Assembly (NCBI RefSeq): GCF_000224145.3
Contig: NC_020166.2
Span: 4,490,507 to 4,554,506, forward strand
DNA: 64,000 nucleotides
From: Ciona intestinalis
Taxonomy: Eukaryota > Chordata > Ascidiacea > Phlebobranchia > Cionidae
Direction of reading: 5' to 3'
Position 1 is the first letter of the stretch. Every line of letters begins with the position of its first letter. The notes under the pieces were generated by a model that saw only the letters and a program-made list of their open reading frames with translations, was not told where the DNA came from and did not search any database. Positions 37,928-48,200 of this stretch are shown here, one piece after another. The translations under genes and the position numbers were made by a program.

Positions 37928-38382
37928 TATATGAATCCGCTGTACCATAGGGTTTAACTATGTAAGTTTAACTAAGTACTCTTACACATTGTTGTGACTT
38001 GAATTATGTCAGTTTTATTCGGCGGAAGAATATATGATTGAAAGTTGTCCGTAACATTGAGCTACGATGAAGCGAAATCACAGCATAACACATGTATATA
38101 AATGACGTTGTTGTTTTTAAAAGAAGTAAAATAATACGGAGTAAGACGAATGAGTTTAAACAACATATGTATCTTACGGCTGGGACCTTTTAATCAGGAT
38201 TAACTGTAGACTGAATATTCTTTTTGAAATGACAACATTAAACGAAGACATTGAACGATATTCATTTATAATATTATGTGCGCGTTTATATTTGTGATAA
38301 TAAGCCAAATAGTTGAGCTGTATTGTACATACAATAGCAGGTTAAATTGCCAGTGCCCAACTATTTTGGCACATGGAATTAA

Positions 38383-40356
38383 CTATTTTCGTTGGTATGT
38401 ATGTCCATCGTTCTCAAAACATGGATTCCTAACTTCTAAACCACTATCTGCAAGTGCAGTAAACTCTCCCTTTGACAGCGAAGTTGTGAGAGTGTTATAT
38501 TTGTTACTGATGTCATTTGTGTGACCTTGGTTTTCTCCATTCAACACAGTTGTGTTATATCGACCAATCGGATGTTGTTCTGCTGATTTCTTCACCGATG
38601 TCTTCATTCGTGGTTGAGGTCTCGGTCTGCTTTTAAAAGTTTCTTCTCGAGCTGATTGAACGTTATATTTTGATACATGTGACGGATGGTTCGTTATTTT
38701 TAATGCGTCAGATTTACTGAATCGTCGGTTTGGTATATCTGGACTTTCATCATCTTCACTAGACACTACGCTGCCTTGGCGGGTCCTTGGTCGTTGAACC
38801 ACGTACAGTGAATTATCAGACTGGGTCGGAAGTTGTTTTTGTACTTCAGAAACGTTACTTTCTGGAGATTCACAGTCCGAATTAACCGTTGGTTCCTCAA
38901 TAAGAACAGCTCTCTCGCTCTTATCAGGTTTCCAATCATACACTTCTCGTAGAAAGATCAACAAAGGTGAAAAAAGCATATTTGCCAAGCCAATGGCCAC
39001 ATTCATTTTTAAGTATCCGATTTTTTGAACTGCTTGCCCGGCTAGTATAGGACCGAGTGAGTACGCGACAGAATACGAGATATCAACAATTGCGTAAACG
39101 CTTCCGTAAACACTAGTGTGGCGAACATCAACCAAAAAGGCCATGGTAGGTAGTAAAGCTGTATCGATCAGGGCAATCCCAAAACACATGATAGCAAGTG
39201 GGATCATTAGAATCCCGTAGGTGTGACAAGTGGGGACAGCAGCGGTAGAGACACCAATCAGTAACAAACCAATTGCTCCATAAAGCCATTGGAAGCGGAA
39301 GTACTTAACTGATAGTCGTACAGTTAGATAAACCCCCAAAAGATGGGGCAGGAACGCGGGCAACCAAACTAAACCAATTTGCCATTTAGAGGAACCCATG
39401 GTTTCGTGCATCCACTTGGCGATTGTAGGTTCTAAAAATGCGAGAGGAAAGTTAGCTGCCATGAGCGCAGCGGCTATCACTGCTATATAAGGGTCAATAA
39501 AAAGCTTATAGATCGGTGTACCAACTGGCAGGTTACCAACTTTTGCTTTTGTTTCATCCTCTCTTGGGATCTGTACCAATAAAAGAAGCATGGCGTCTAT
39601 CAAGCACACAAATGCGAGAATAAGGAACGGCCACTCTCGACCGGCAAATTCATAGAGTATTCCACCAAACGGCGGCGCAACCAAACTACCAAATGATATA
39701 AATGCTAGAGCGAGGCCAAGCGCTTTTGATCTCTCTGCTTCATCTTGGAAACGATCGGCAATGAGGCCAAGGGATGCTGTATCGGCTAATGCGGAACCGA
39801 GACCCTGTAAACTTCTAGCTAAGAACAATACAGCAAAGCCCTCTGCACAAGCAAACAACGCTGTGGATAAAAACATAACCATCAGCCCCAAAGTTAATGG
39901 CTTTATGTATCCAACTCGATCTATAAAGGTTCCAGTAAACGGGTTTGCCATTAATTGCACGATTGCTTTGGACGCAAACAGGATTCCGGTTAAAGTGTCT
40001 TCAGTACCGTCTTTGTCAGGGCCAGAAGTTTGTAGATGAGATTGGAGTGCTGCTGGGGGTGTGGCGTTATTGATGTATGGGGTACTGATAAAGTCATTCA
40101 TTATTTGCGATGTTGTTGAAAGCACTGCGGACTTTGTTTCGTTTTTATTAAAATATTCGGTTATGATCGGAACAATAACCATGTACAGCATGTTGTCAAG
40201 TAGTAGTGCTACACAAACGATCACAAGGACGAGTTTCCGCTGAGATTTTCCATCGCTGATTCGGTCACGTAGAGGTGCAGTTAAATCTCTAAGTTTATTA
40301 ATGCAACCATGAGCTAAGGTGGCCACGATGTTACCGTACTGTCTACAAACGTCCAT
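38383..40356 (-). CDS. SLC18A3: Vesicular acetylcholine transporter, single coding exon
   Basis: 657 aa from the ATG at 40354-40356 (MDVCRQYGN). A proton-coupled 12-helix MFS transporter that loads acetylcholine into synaptic vesicles. TM1 is VIVCVALLLDNMLYMVIVPI, followed by a glycosylation-prone lumenal loop and FASKAIVQLMANPFTGTFID. Hallmarks are ALAFISFGSLVAPPFGGILY, LDPYIAVI-like DPYIAVIAAALMAANFPLAF, LEPTIAKWM, WLPAFLPHLLGVYLTVRL, and DTALLPTMAFLVDVRHTSVY with DISYSVAYSLGP. The tail has the SERAVLIEE dileucine-type signal seen in vertebrate VAChT (SERDVLLDE), then a longer Ser/Arg-rich extension. The frame stays open upstream to 40455 but only via a TTG, and a splice acceptor (TTTTGCAG) ends at about 40450, so the ATG at 40356 is preferred. 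ChAT follows on the same strand. Confidence 0.97.
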   Translation of the reverse strand: MDVCRQYGNIVATLAHGCINKLRDLTAPLRDRISDGKSQRKLVLVIVCVALLLDNMLYMVIVPIITEYFNKNETKSAVLSTTSQIMNDFISTPYINNATPPAALQSHLQTSGPDKDGTEDTLTGILFASKAIVQLMANPFTGTFIDRVGYIKPLTLGLMVMFLSTALFACAEGFAVLFLARSLQGLGSALADTASLGLIADRFQDEAERSKALGLALAFISFGSLVAPPFGGILYEFAGREWPFLILAFVCLIDAMLLLLVQIPREDETKAKVGNLPVGTPIYKLFIDPYIAVIAAALMAANFPLAFLEPTIAKWMHETMGSSKWQIGLVWLPAFLPHLLGVYLTVRLSVKYFRFQWLYGAIGLLLIGVSTAAVPTCHTYGILMIPLAIMCFGIALIDTALLPTMAFLVDVRHTSVYGSVYAIVDISYSVAYSLGPILAGQAVQKIGYLKMNVAIGLANMLFSPLLIFLREVYDWKPDKSERAVLIEEPTVNSDCESPESNVSEVQKQLPTQSDNSLYVVQRPRTRQGSVVSSEDDESPDIPNRRFSKSDALKITNHPSHVSKYNVQSAREETFKSRPRPQPRMKTSVKKSAEQHPIGRYNTTVLNGENQGHTNDISNKYNTLTTSLSKGEFTALADSGLEVRNPCFENDGHTYQRK

Positions 40357-40445
40357 GATGAACAATAAAGTAGAAACAAATTTGCTTTCAATCAACTTTA
40401 TTTTCCTTTGATAAATTTCTGACCCACACAACCCGCCCTCAGATG

Positions 40446-40521
40446 TAATCTGCAAAAGGCAAAAACAGGTTGTTATGCTGAGTTACATATTATAAATCAT
40501 GTATTTGCCTTTTGCAGATTA
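40446..40521. repeat. 18-bp inverted repeat spanning the VAChT acceptor
   Basis: Arms 40446-40463 (TAATCTGCAAAAGGCAAA) and 40504-40521 (TTTGCCTTTTGCAGATTA) are perfect reverse complements with a 40-nt loop. The first arm, read on the minus strand, contains the 3' splice site of the VAChT exon. The second arm displays the same acceptor on the plus strand. Confidence 0.85.
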
Positions 40522-40632
40522 AGAAAGTTGGGTACCTACTCTACAACACTGAGCTGTCGCTTTATATTGAATTTGTGTATAACGAAGTTGGTTTTTATTG
40601 TTAACTGCAGTTCATCTTACCTCGACAACAGC

Positions 40633-40635
40633 TAG

Positions 40636-40664
<29 letters not shown>
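40633..40664. repeat. (TA)n microsatellite
   Basis: A run of about 16 TA units just upstream (minus strand) of the candidate 5' splice site at 40621. Confidence 0.95.
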
Positions 40665-40667
<3 letters not shown>

Positions 40668-41084
40668 ATTAGTACATTAGATAAGAGTGCAATACCGTGC
40701 TTTGTGAGATAACAAATAGTTGAATATAACTTGTTTCTCCAGAGTTAAAACAGGCACGCGCTGCTGTTTACGAGCAACATGCCATTTATAAATTCCGCCG
40801 TCTTGTTGCGCTATTTTATTTAATAAACAGTCAAGTTTTTCGTCATCAGGTCGTTGGTGTTACACACACATCATCAGAAATAGCATTGCACTTAAACCCT
40901 TTCTATGCATAATTAATACGAAATCGAAAGATACGCAGAAGACCGGACGGCATTTGTTAACATTAACCTTTCACCGAAGTACGTTATAATGAATTGTACC
41001 CTCATGTAATTTAAATAAAATTGACAAGTAAAAGGACAAAACAAACTATTTCATGATGAAGCCAATACATAAACACCACGCCAG

Positions 41085-41111
41085 ATTTAAGATACATGCT
41101 ATCAACTTACC
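41085..41111 (-). promoter_or_regulatory. Candidate cholinergic leader exon 3' end
   Basis: On the minus strand GTTGTATCAG is followed by GTAAGTTGAT, an exact consensus 5' splice site. Its position upstream of both acceptors (about 40450 for VAChT, about 35813 for ChAT) fits a shared untranslated leader as known from other animals' cholinergic loci. The upstream edge of this exon is not determined. Confidence 0.35.
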
Positions 41112-41901
41112 TGATACAACTTTGTCCAACAAAAAAGGTATTTCCAAACAACTTGCACGTATTTTTACAGGTTAAAATCTTTCTATTGAATCGTACACCT
41201 AAGTTAAATTAAAATCTGTAAAAGCCAAACAAATTATAAAACAATTTAATTTGGGCTATGAAAATATGTCGCATATAGTATCTAAAAAATAACTCTATAT
41301 GAAAATTCCGAAGACTTCTGCACTATATGTTCAAATTAAACGTACCTTTAACAAATATTTTTTTATAAAGATCGGACAAGAAATTAAATGGGAGCCGTCT
41401 CAATACCTTACCTATAGACATGTTAATTCAGGAAAGAATATTAACTTTTCAATCCACAATTGATCAAATTTTAGGCAATTGTGAGCAAGGGCCCAACTGA
41501 CTAGAAGCGTTAAAATCAATGTTCATTGCGTCACTATCTCCTGCACAATGGAAGGGAAGCAAGAGTGATTCAACAATAGGAGAGTCGATACTGCTTTTTT
41601 TCTTTATGCAGATTATTCACGAAACAAAACATAAGCCTAGCGTTAAATTGAAATGTCAGCCAATATTAATTTCTTTTATATTAAAGTATTGACATAGCAA
41701 AACAAACAAATAATAATAAGTGGAACACAGGGCGCCTCCCAAAAAAATCAAAAAAAAGTTATGTTTTACAAAACAACGATCAAGAATAATTTTTGATTAA
41801 TTCATGGCTCATTTTCAATTTGCCGAAATTTAATCGTAATTAAGTTTAACAACTTCAAATTTAATCAATAAAATATATCGGTACAGAATGTGTATAGTGT
41901 A

Positions 41902-42073
41902 TAGTACTGTGGGGTAAGATGGGACACCTTTAGAACAGAATATCCAAATATCCTGTTTTAAACGGTCTGTAGGAGTCGCGAGGATACGGTTTTATAATTC
42001 TTTTAATGTTTTTGTTTGCTACCAAGACGAGAAAACAGAATGAAAAAGTGTCCCATCTCCCCCTACCCTACTA
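41902..42073 (-). mobile_element. MITE copy with internal deletion
   Basis: About 172 bp. The ends TAGTACTGTGGGGTAAGATG and TCCCATCTCCCCCTACCCTA are intact; the central part is shortened around CCTGTTTTAAACGGTCTGTA. Confidence 0.87.
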
Positions 42074-42492
42074 TATTAAATAACAAAATTTAACAATTAC
42101 ATTAAAAAATACGGTACGTTTTCTATGCTTTAAAAACCAAAACTTATGTTTTTTGATTTGTTCTGATTTTCAGATTGCTTCATTTGTCTGAAATTAACAT
42201 TGGCTGGTTTGAAATATTGTCTTGCCTGTTCCGGTGACTGTTAAATCAATCTGCTGATAAAAACGCACAACTAGGACAAGTCACCGCAATGGGAATGACA
42301 CAAGGTCTAAATGGTTAATTTCACATATTGATTTTTGCTTGATTTGATTGATTCCGAGTCAAAGGATACACTAACGCATTTCTTTAATTAATTTTGTTTT
42401 GAGGCAGATGATGGTAGCCAAAGGTTTACGACGTAATAAAAGTTTCGCTCAAGTCCTCTATAAACTACGACTTGTTTAAAATACTATTATAT

Positions 42493-42815
42493 AGCAGAGT
42501 GGGGAATCGTGGAACATGGGGTAAAATAGAATATTGTAAAATCTTCTTTTCTGGGTAGGATACCTATTTGATAAGAGGTGAAACAAAATGTTAGTAACAT
42601 TCAACAGGATTCTCACAGTCTAACAAATTGCGCGGCAAAGGCATTTACCGTTTTTTTAAGTAATAAAAGTTGCTCGGTAAATCATATTAAAATTGGCAAA
42701 ATTTTGTAGTTTGCTAGTTTAAATCATTAATCAAGTACTTTAGTTAAATAAAATAGGCTGAAATATTTCGTACTGTTTGATTTTGTTTCATAAAATCCGT
42801 TTAAGAAATACGGAT
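42493..42815 (+). repeat. Fragment of long MITE-related element
   Basis: It begins TAGCAGAGTGGGGAATCGTG and contains the shared blocks TTCAACAGGATTCTCACAGT, TTGCGCGGCAAAGGCATTTA and TTGATTTTGTTTCATAAAAT. A standard MITE follows. Confidence 0.55.
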
Positions 42816-42820
42816 ATATA

Positions 42821-43013
42821 TCGTAGGGTGGGGTAAGGTAGGACACCTTTTTCTTCGACTTTCTATAGTTCCATTTGGTAGTAAACAAAGAACATTCAAA
42901 AAATCATAAAGTGGTGCCCTCACGACTCTCCTAGACCGTTTAATTGTTTAAAATGCGATCAGGATATCTAGATATTATGTGCTAAAGGTGTCCCATCTTT
43001 TCCCACGCCAATG
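42821..43013 (+). mobile_element. MITE copy
   Basis: The ends CGTAGGGTGGGGTAAGGTAG and AGGTGTCCCATCTTTTCCCA surround the core CCATTTGGTAGTAAACAAAG and ATTGTTTAAAATGCGATCAG. Confidence 0.88.
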
Positions 43014-43837
43014 TACCTTTATTAATTGGCAGGAGCCAGCAGTATGAATTGGATTAAAAATAAAATTAAAAACACTGTTTTGCAGAATATTATTGACATA
43101 AAACCTGTTAACCTTTTAATAATTACTTTATTTGTCTTTTCGATTATAGTAGCAAAGACTTAAAAGTATTTAAAACAAAAATGCAGGATATTGCGATAAA
43201 ACAACAGTTGTTAAAATACGCTTACATTTAAGAACATATTTACAATAATTGGAAGAAAATAAGCGTGTTCGCTACACCTAGCATGCAAACGAGTCATTTA
43301 TGTTTAATTATTTTCAGTTAAACTTCTAATAGAGACAGAAATGTACGTAAAGACGCGACCCGTACAAAAGGAGCTTTAAAGAGGGTTGACCCATAAGGAT
43401 AGGATAACAATAAAAGAAAACAAACCCAAAAATTTAAACGGTTTGTTTGTTATTTAATAATTTAAACCTCAAGAGTAGTTTAAACTTAATATACCGATAT
43501 AATCTCATTATTAAGTATTGTCAACTTTCTGTTGTTATAAGTTTATTTGCATCTGTAGGATATACAATTTTTATTAATTATCGTTCAAACAATATCAATT
43601 CCCATAAATACGTTATATGTGGTTTATATATTTCATGTTGTCAGTTAATAAAGCTATGATAATACAAACTCATGCCATGACCAAAAAACAGTCAATTTTA
43701 TTATTTTTTTAATATTAGAAAACATATTCTTAAGTGTCTCATCTTACCCCACGCTAACCAACATCACTGTTTCATCGCTCGATCGGAACTATGCCTATGT
43801 GGTTATACGTCACATGGGGATGTGAAAATCGTAAGAG

Positions 43838-44060
43838 TGATAGTAGGTAGGGGGAAGACGGGACTGGGGTAAGGTGGAACATTTGCTAACCGGGATGCAA
43901 CGTGTTAAAAACTATAACAGGGATCAAGGAAAGAATGTTTAATTTTCATTTACAAAGCGTACAATATTATTTCGGGTTGTTTACATGTATTTCTAATATT
44001 ATTCATTTATTATTCAAAACTAATAAAGATTTTAAACAGTCTCATCTTACCCCGCGTGAT
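43838..44060 (+). repeat. Long-element-like fragment
   Basis: It begins TAGTAGGTAGGGGGAAGACG, then GGGACTGGGGTAAGGTGGAA, and later GTCTCATCTTACCCCGCGTG. These are decayed copies of the same terminal motifs. Confidence 0.5.
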
Positions 44061-45235
44061 TTTGAATTGGTAAAATTTCAGCTGTTGTGCAAATCGCTAA
44101 ATAACTTATTGTAACTTTTATTAAATTTTTGAACGTGTGCTTAAAACAACGTTATATACAATAAAAATTACGAAATGCAGAATTTCTTCCATAAGATTAT
44201 TCAATGACTGGACTTAAATTTAATGTGAAAACTGCGAGGTAACCGCAAAACTAGCCAGAGCTCGCGCAGTTATTTCAAAGTAGAGGTGTGAAAGCGCAAG
44301 CTAACCGTAGGTTAAGCAAAACTGGTTAAATGAAATTTTGAAATATAAAAGTCAATTAACTGGTAAGTGAACTCGTAAAGAGAATGAAGAATTAGATATT
44401 ATTGAAGAAAACTTGTCTATAATTCTCTCTTGGATTACGATCTGCAATCTGCACAATTCCCAAATGACAAGACAGTACACAATGTAACATGAAATACACA
44501 TTACCACTGTGAAGATTTAATTCTTAACACGTTTCATATTAGGCCTACATTACGATATTCAGTCACTTGTCATGTTGACACAGATATTAATTTATTGTCC
44601 ATTAGAATATGCTTCCCCGTAATTAATAGAAAACGGCATATAAGCCGCCAGTTACTGTGTTACAGTAGGGCTTTTATGTCTGACGTAGGTCCAACTCCAG
44701 GTTTAATTAAGTTAAAATAGATTATCCGGCACCGCAAGAAAAAGTCTGCGTCACAATTTTATATCGAATATTAATAATTAAACCACTGGTTTTACAAAGA
44801 CGATGTGCAAAAAATCTTAATTTTTAAAATAATAAGTAAGCTTAACTGAAGAAACTATCGCGTCCGTTCTTATTGGGAAACAAAATCACACTAACTAACA
44901 CTGATACAGCAACGTAGTAATTCGGCTGACTGTGAAACGGAAAATGAATTAAAAGCTTTGAGTATATACAGTTTATTCCGCCACATTTTTACGATTGCCG
45001 GTATAACAGCGCTGCAAATTAACAATTTTCACATTATTTTACGTTTAAAATATGGTAATTATTTTTTTTATCACTATCAGAAATACGCTGAAACATCATT
45101 TACAAAATTTTCAGGCACAAACTTCTATGGTGACAACTTTGTGCAAGAGATTCCTAATTTTAATCCATACTTTTGAACTTGATAGGTTGGTGTGGTAGTA
45201 AACGAATTTTGTTTGTACATTTTTTTTTACAAATT

Positions 45236-45264
45236 GAACTTGACTATATAATATAGTCAAGTTC
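45236..45264. repeat. 14-bp palindrome over the SF3B1 stop codon
   Basis: GAACTTGACTATAT and ATATAGTCAAGTTC are perfect reverse complements separated by one A. The SF3B1 TAG stop (45244-45246) lies within one arm, so the mRNA end of the ORF could fold into a tight stem. Confidence 0.85.
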
Positions 45265-48200
45265 ATAACGAATGTATTGGTTTTTGTCATCGTTGTAAAT
45301 TCTTGGATATGCTGGAACAAGACTATCTTGTGATCCAATGTAGATGCCGTTGTATATTTTCCAATAAACGTCTCGAACCTTGAACGTTAATAACAATGGT
45401 TTAAATTTCTCGATTAGATGGAGCATATTTTATCATGATTTTATGATCACTTATTTGCCTTTGTGCAGCGCTCAACTTAGAGTTACAACACAAGCGTCCT
45501 GTATCATGATATTACGCAACTTCTTGTGTTGTTGCCTTTTTCGTTACTTACGAAGCAGCATCGGATTTTAAAGCTTTCATTCTTTAATTACTAGGCGAGC
45601 ATTCAGATACAAAACGAATGGTATCCGTATATGCTTGACATCTAACCAAAACTACATTTCAGCAAAAGTAAACAGCCAGAATAAACAAACCTTTCGTGCT
45701 GGATGAAACAATCCTTGCAAGCAATATTGAAGCAAACGATTGGGGCCGAGTGATAATCTAATTCCATCAATAGCTGACATCACCGCCTGTTTGTTTATAT
45801 AGATTACAAAGTTATATAGCTAATAATTCAGTGTCAGATGCAGTTAAAAAAGTTAAACAAAGTCAAAACAAGCTTTGCATTCTTTACTAAGCCATATTCA
45901 TACAATTTATATTAGGTAATGTTTATTAAAGAAAAAAAATTAAAATAAACAAATAAGATCTCACTTGAATAACATGAGGAGATGTTTCAAATATGTTTGG
46001 CCACACATAGTTAAGTAGATGGTTCAGCGCATCTTCACAACCAAATCCATAAACACCAAGAGCCATGTGTCCGATGGCAGACGATGCAATCTGTCGATGA
46101 ACAAGATCACGCTCCATCAACGCGTCTTCGAAGAGAGGAACAACAGCATAGATGTAATCTTTGCTCATTTCACCAATGTATTCAAACAGGAATGACATCG
46201 CCTGCATGAATAAAACTCCATCAATGTTGGAACAAACCAGTTAATATAGGATTCAGACAATTAATCCTAAAAATGCGTAACAGATGTAAGCAGAACGTAT
46301 AGACACTTTGTTCACTACATAAGTAAAATTTAGCAAAATGTTCAAAGATACAACTAGATTGAAGTTTGAACAAACCTTAAGAACCCCATTCTGGACATTT
46401 AGCTCGGGTACCCTGTACTCATTCATTAGCGCAGGTAAAACTGTGAATGGAGAGCAGGTTTCTGCTACAATAGCGATGGCAACAGTTGTACAAACACGAT
46501 TCTGTCGTTCCTGTACTTTCAAGTTGTTTAGAAGTGTTGCGAGGACATCGTGTGGCCCGATTGCTTTCGCGATGTAACCAAAAGTGTTCACCGCTGCACG
46601 ACGAATTGATTTCTTGTGGGCCTGTATTATATAGTATGGTTACTTATTAGCAAAGATTATTAACTGTAATATATTTGTTGGTTATTTGAAATCCAACAGT
46701 TAAGTTGGTTACTGATTGCTAATATACTTACGCTTACTGTATCTTAGACGGAAAGACGGATGTTACTGGATTTTAAAACAACCATTATTTTTACTGAAGG
46801 ATGAAAAAACATACTTTTAGCAACTCGAGTAGTTCAAAGCAAATTCTCATCCACTCTCGCGCACTAACATACTCTGCTCCCCTGTCAGCAATACGACCAA
46901 CCAAGTCAATACAATTTTCTTGCACTTTCTCATGTCTGTTCTTAAGAATTGGAGTAAGCCGTGGTAAAAGATCTTTGATGGGAGGCGTCATCTTGTGCAT
47001 GCCTGGAAAATATAGATTTACTTTTTATCCTTTGGTCGGTTTCCTCGTCAATCATACCACAAATGACCTAATTGTGGGTAGTGCTAGTGGGGTTATTTTT
47101 TAACGCATGGTACTAAATTTGGTCTTATTCAAAAGGAAAGCAGTTGCCTTTCGTTTTAGCAATACAATGTTAACGTATTTGAAAATTCTATGTCTATGAA
47201 ATTCTATGAAAATTCTATTCTAATTTTTTTCCAAAGTCTGTAAACTATTTTGGCATGTAAGTATAAGTTTGTTAATCAAGAGTTTGATTCCAGTTTTTTG
47301 TTTGTATTTTCTTTTTTTTTTTGTTAAACCTTTAACGGATGATTTAAAGAGACTTTTAAAGATTTTGGTTATTAAATTATTAAATTTGTGTTTATTGTTG
47401 GTTGTTGGCCCAAAAGTTAGTAAATTCACTAAACCTAATAAATTATGTTCCTACAGAAATTAGTAGGTGGTTTGAAATTAACATATCAAAGGTTTTTGTA
47501 ATTTTTTTATAATACAGATTATTTTACAAATCATACATCAAAACAAAGGCTTCTGGATACTGATCAAGTTTGTTATATATCATATTTTTATATCTCTATT
47601 TGTTACTAAAATATTTAATAACATAAGATTAATCACTAACACTTTGGTGCCATTTTCCCTATACATATATTTATGCTTGCAAAGTTCAATTAAGTAAAAC
47701 CTGGAAATTTAAAAATTTAAAAAAAGAATCTCACATTTAATAGGTTAAGATATAATACATGTCGTTTGTGTTTTAACATAATTTTAATTACACAAATAAA
47801 TATCTAAAATCTTACCAATAACATTTACAATAGATTTAAGAGCCCCAAGAATCGAGCCTAATACTTCTGGATATTCTTCACCAAGATATTCATACAGCAC
47901 GACACCCAAGTGACCCATCAACTTCTCTTCCTGGCAAGCCAACATCACAACAGAGATGCGGGAAATAAGATCAGCAGCTTGCTGACGAACTTTCGCAGCT
48001 TTGTTGTTCAACCTCCACAGAACAGTACCACAGATCTAACAAAAATATACATGTTAGCATTGCAAGGCGGTATTAAAATTTACAATAATTATGTTTGTTT
48101 GAGAGTACAACCGCTGTATTTTTGTACCTGGGGCAGATAAGCCTTTACTCTTTTTCCGAGTGTATTAACCACAGTTCCAAATCCATTCAACATAACAACA

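Larger units (their letters stand above)
35814..38382. other. ChAT-VAChT intergenic/intronic interval
   Basis: 2.6 kb between the acceptor of ChAT exon 1 and the VAChT stop. If ChAT and VAChT share a leader, this is part of the first ChAT intron. It contains two MITE copies and otherwise AT-rich DNA with no recognisable exon. Confidence 0.7.
40449..45243. other. Interval upstream of VAChT; candidate leader exons
   Basis: 4.8 kb between the VAChT exon and the SF3B1 stop. It contains two MITE copies, two long-element fragments, a TA microsatellite, and two strong minus-strand 5' splice sites (CAG|GTAAGT at 41110/41111; GAG|GTAAGA at 40620/40621) that could end a shared VAChT/ChAT leader exon. 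No other coding sequence was recognised. Confidence 0.6.

Noticed and set aside
40357..40455. 33-codon upstream extension of the VAChT frame
   Set aside because: It has no ATG (starts at TTG) and its first codons overlap the splice acceptor ending at about 40450. The ATG at 40356 fits the family.
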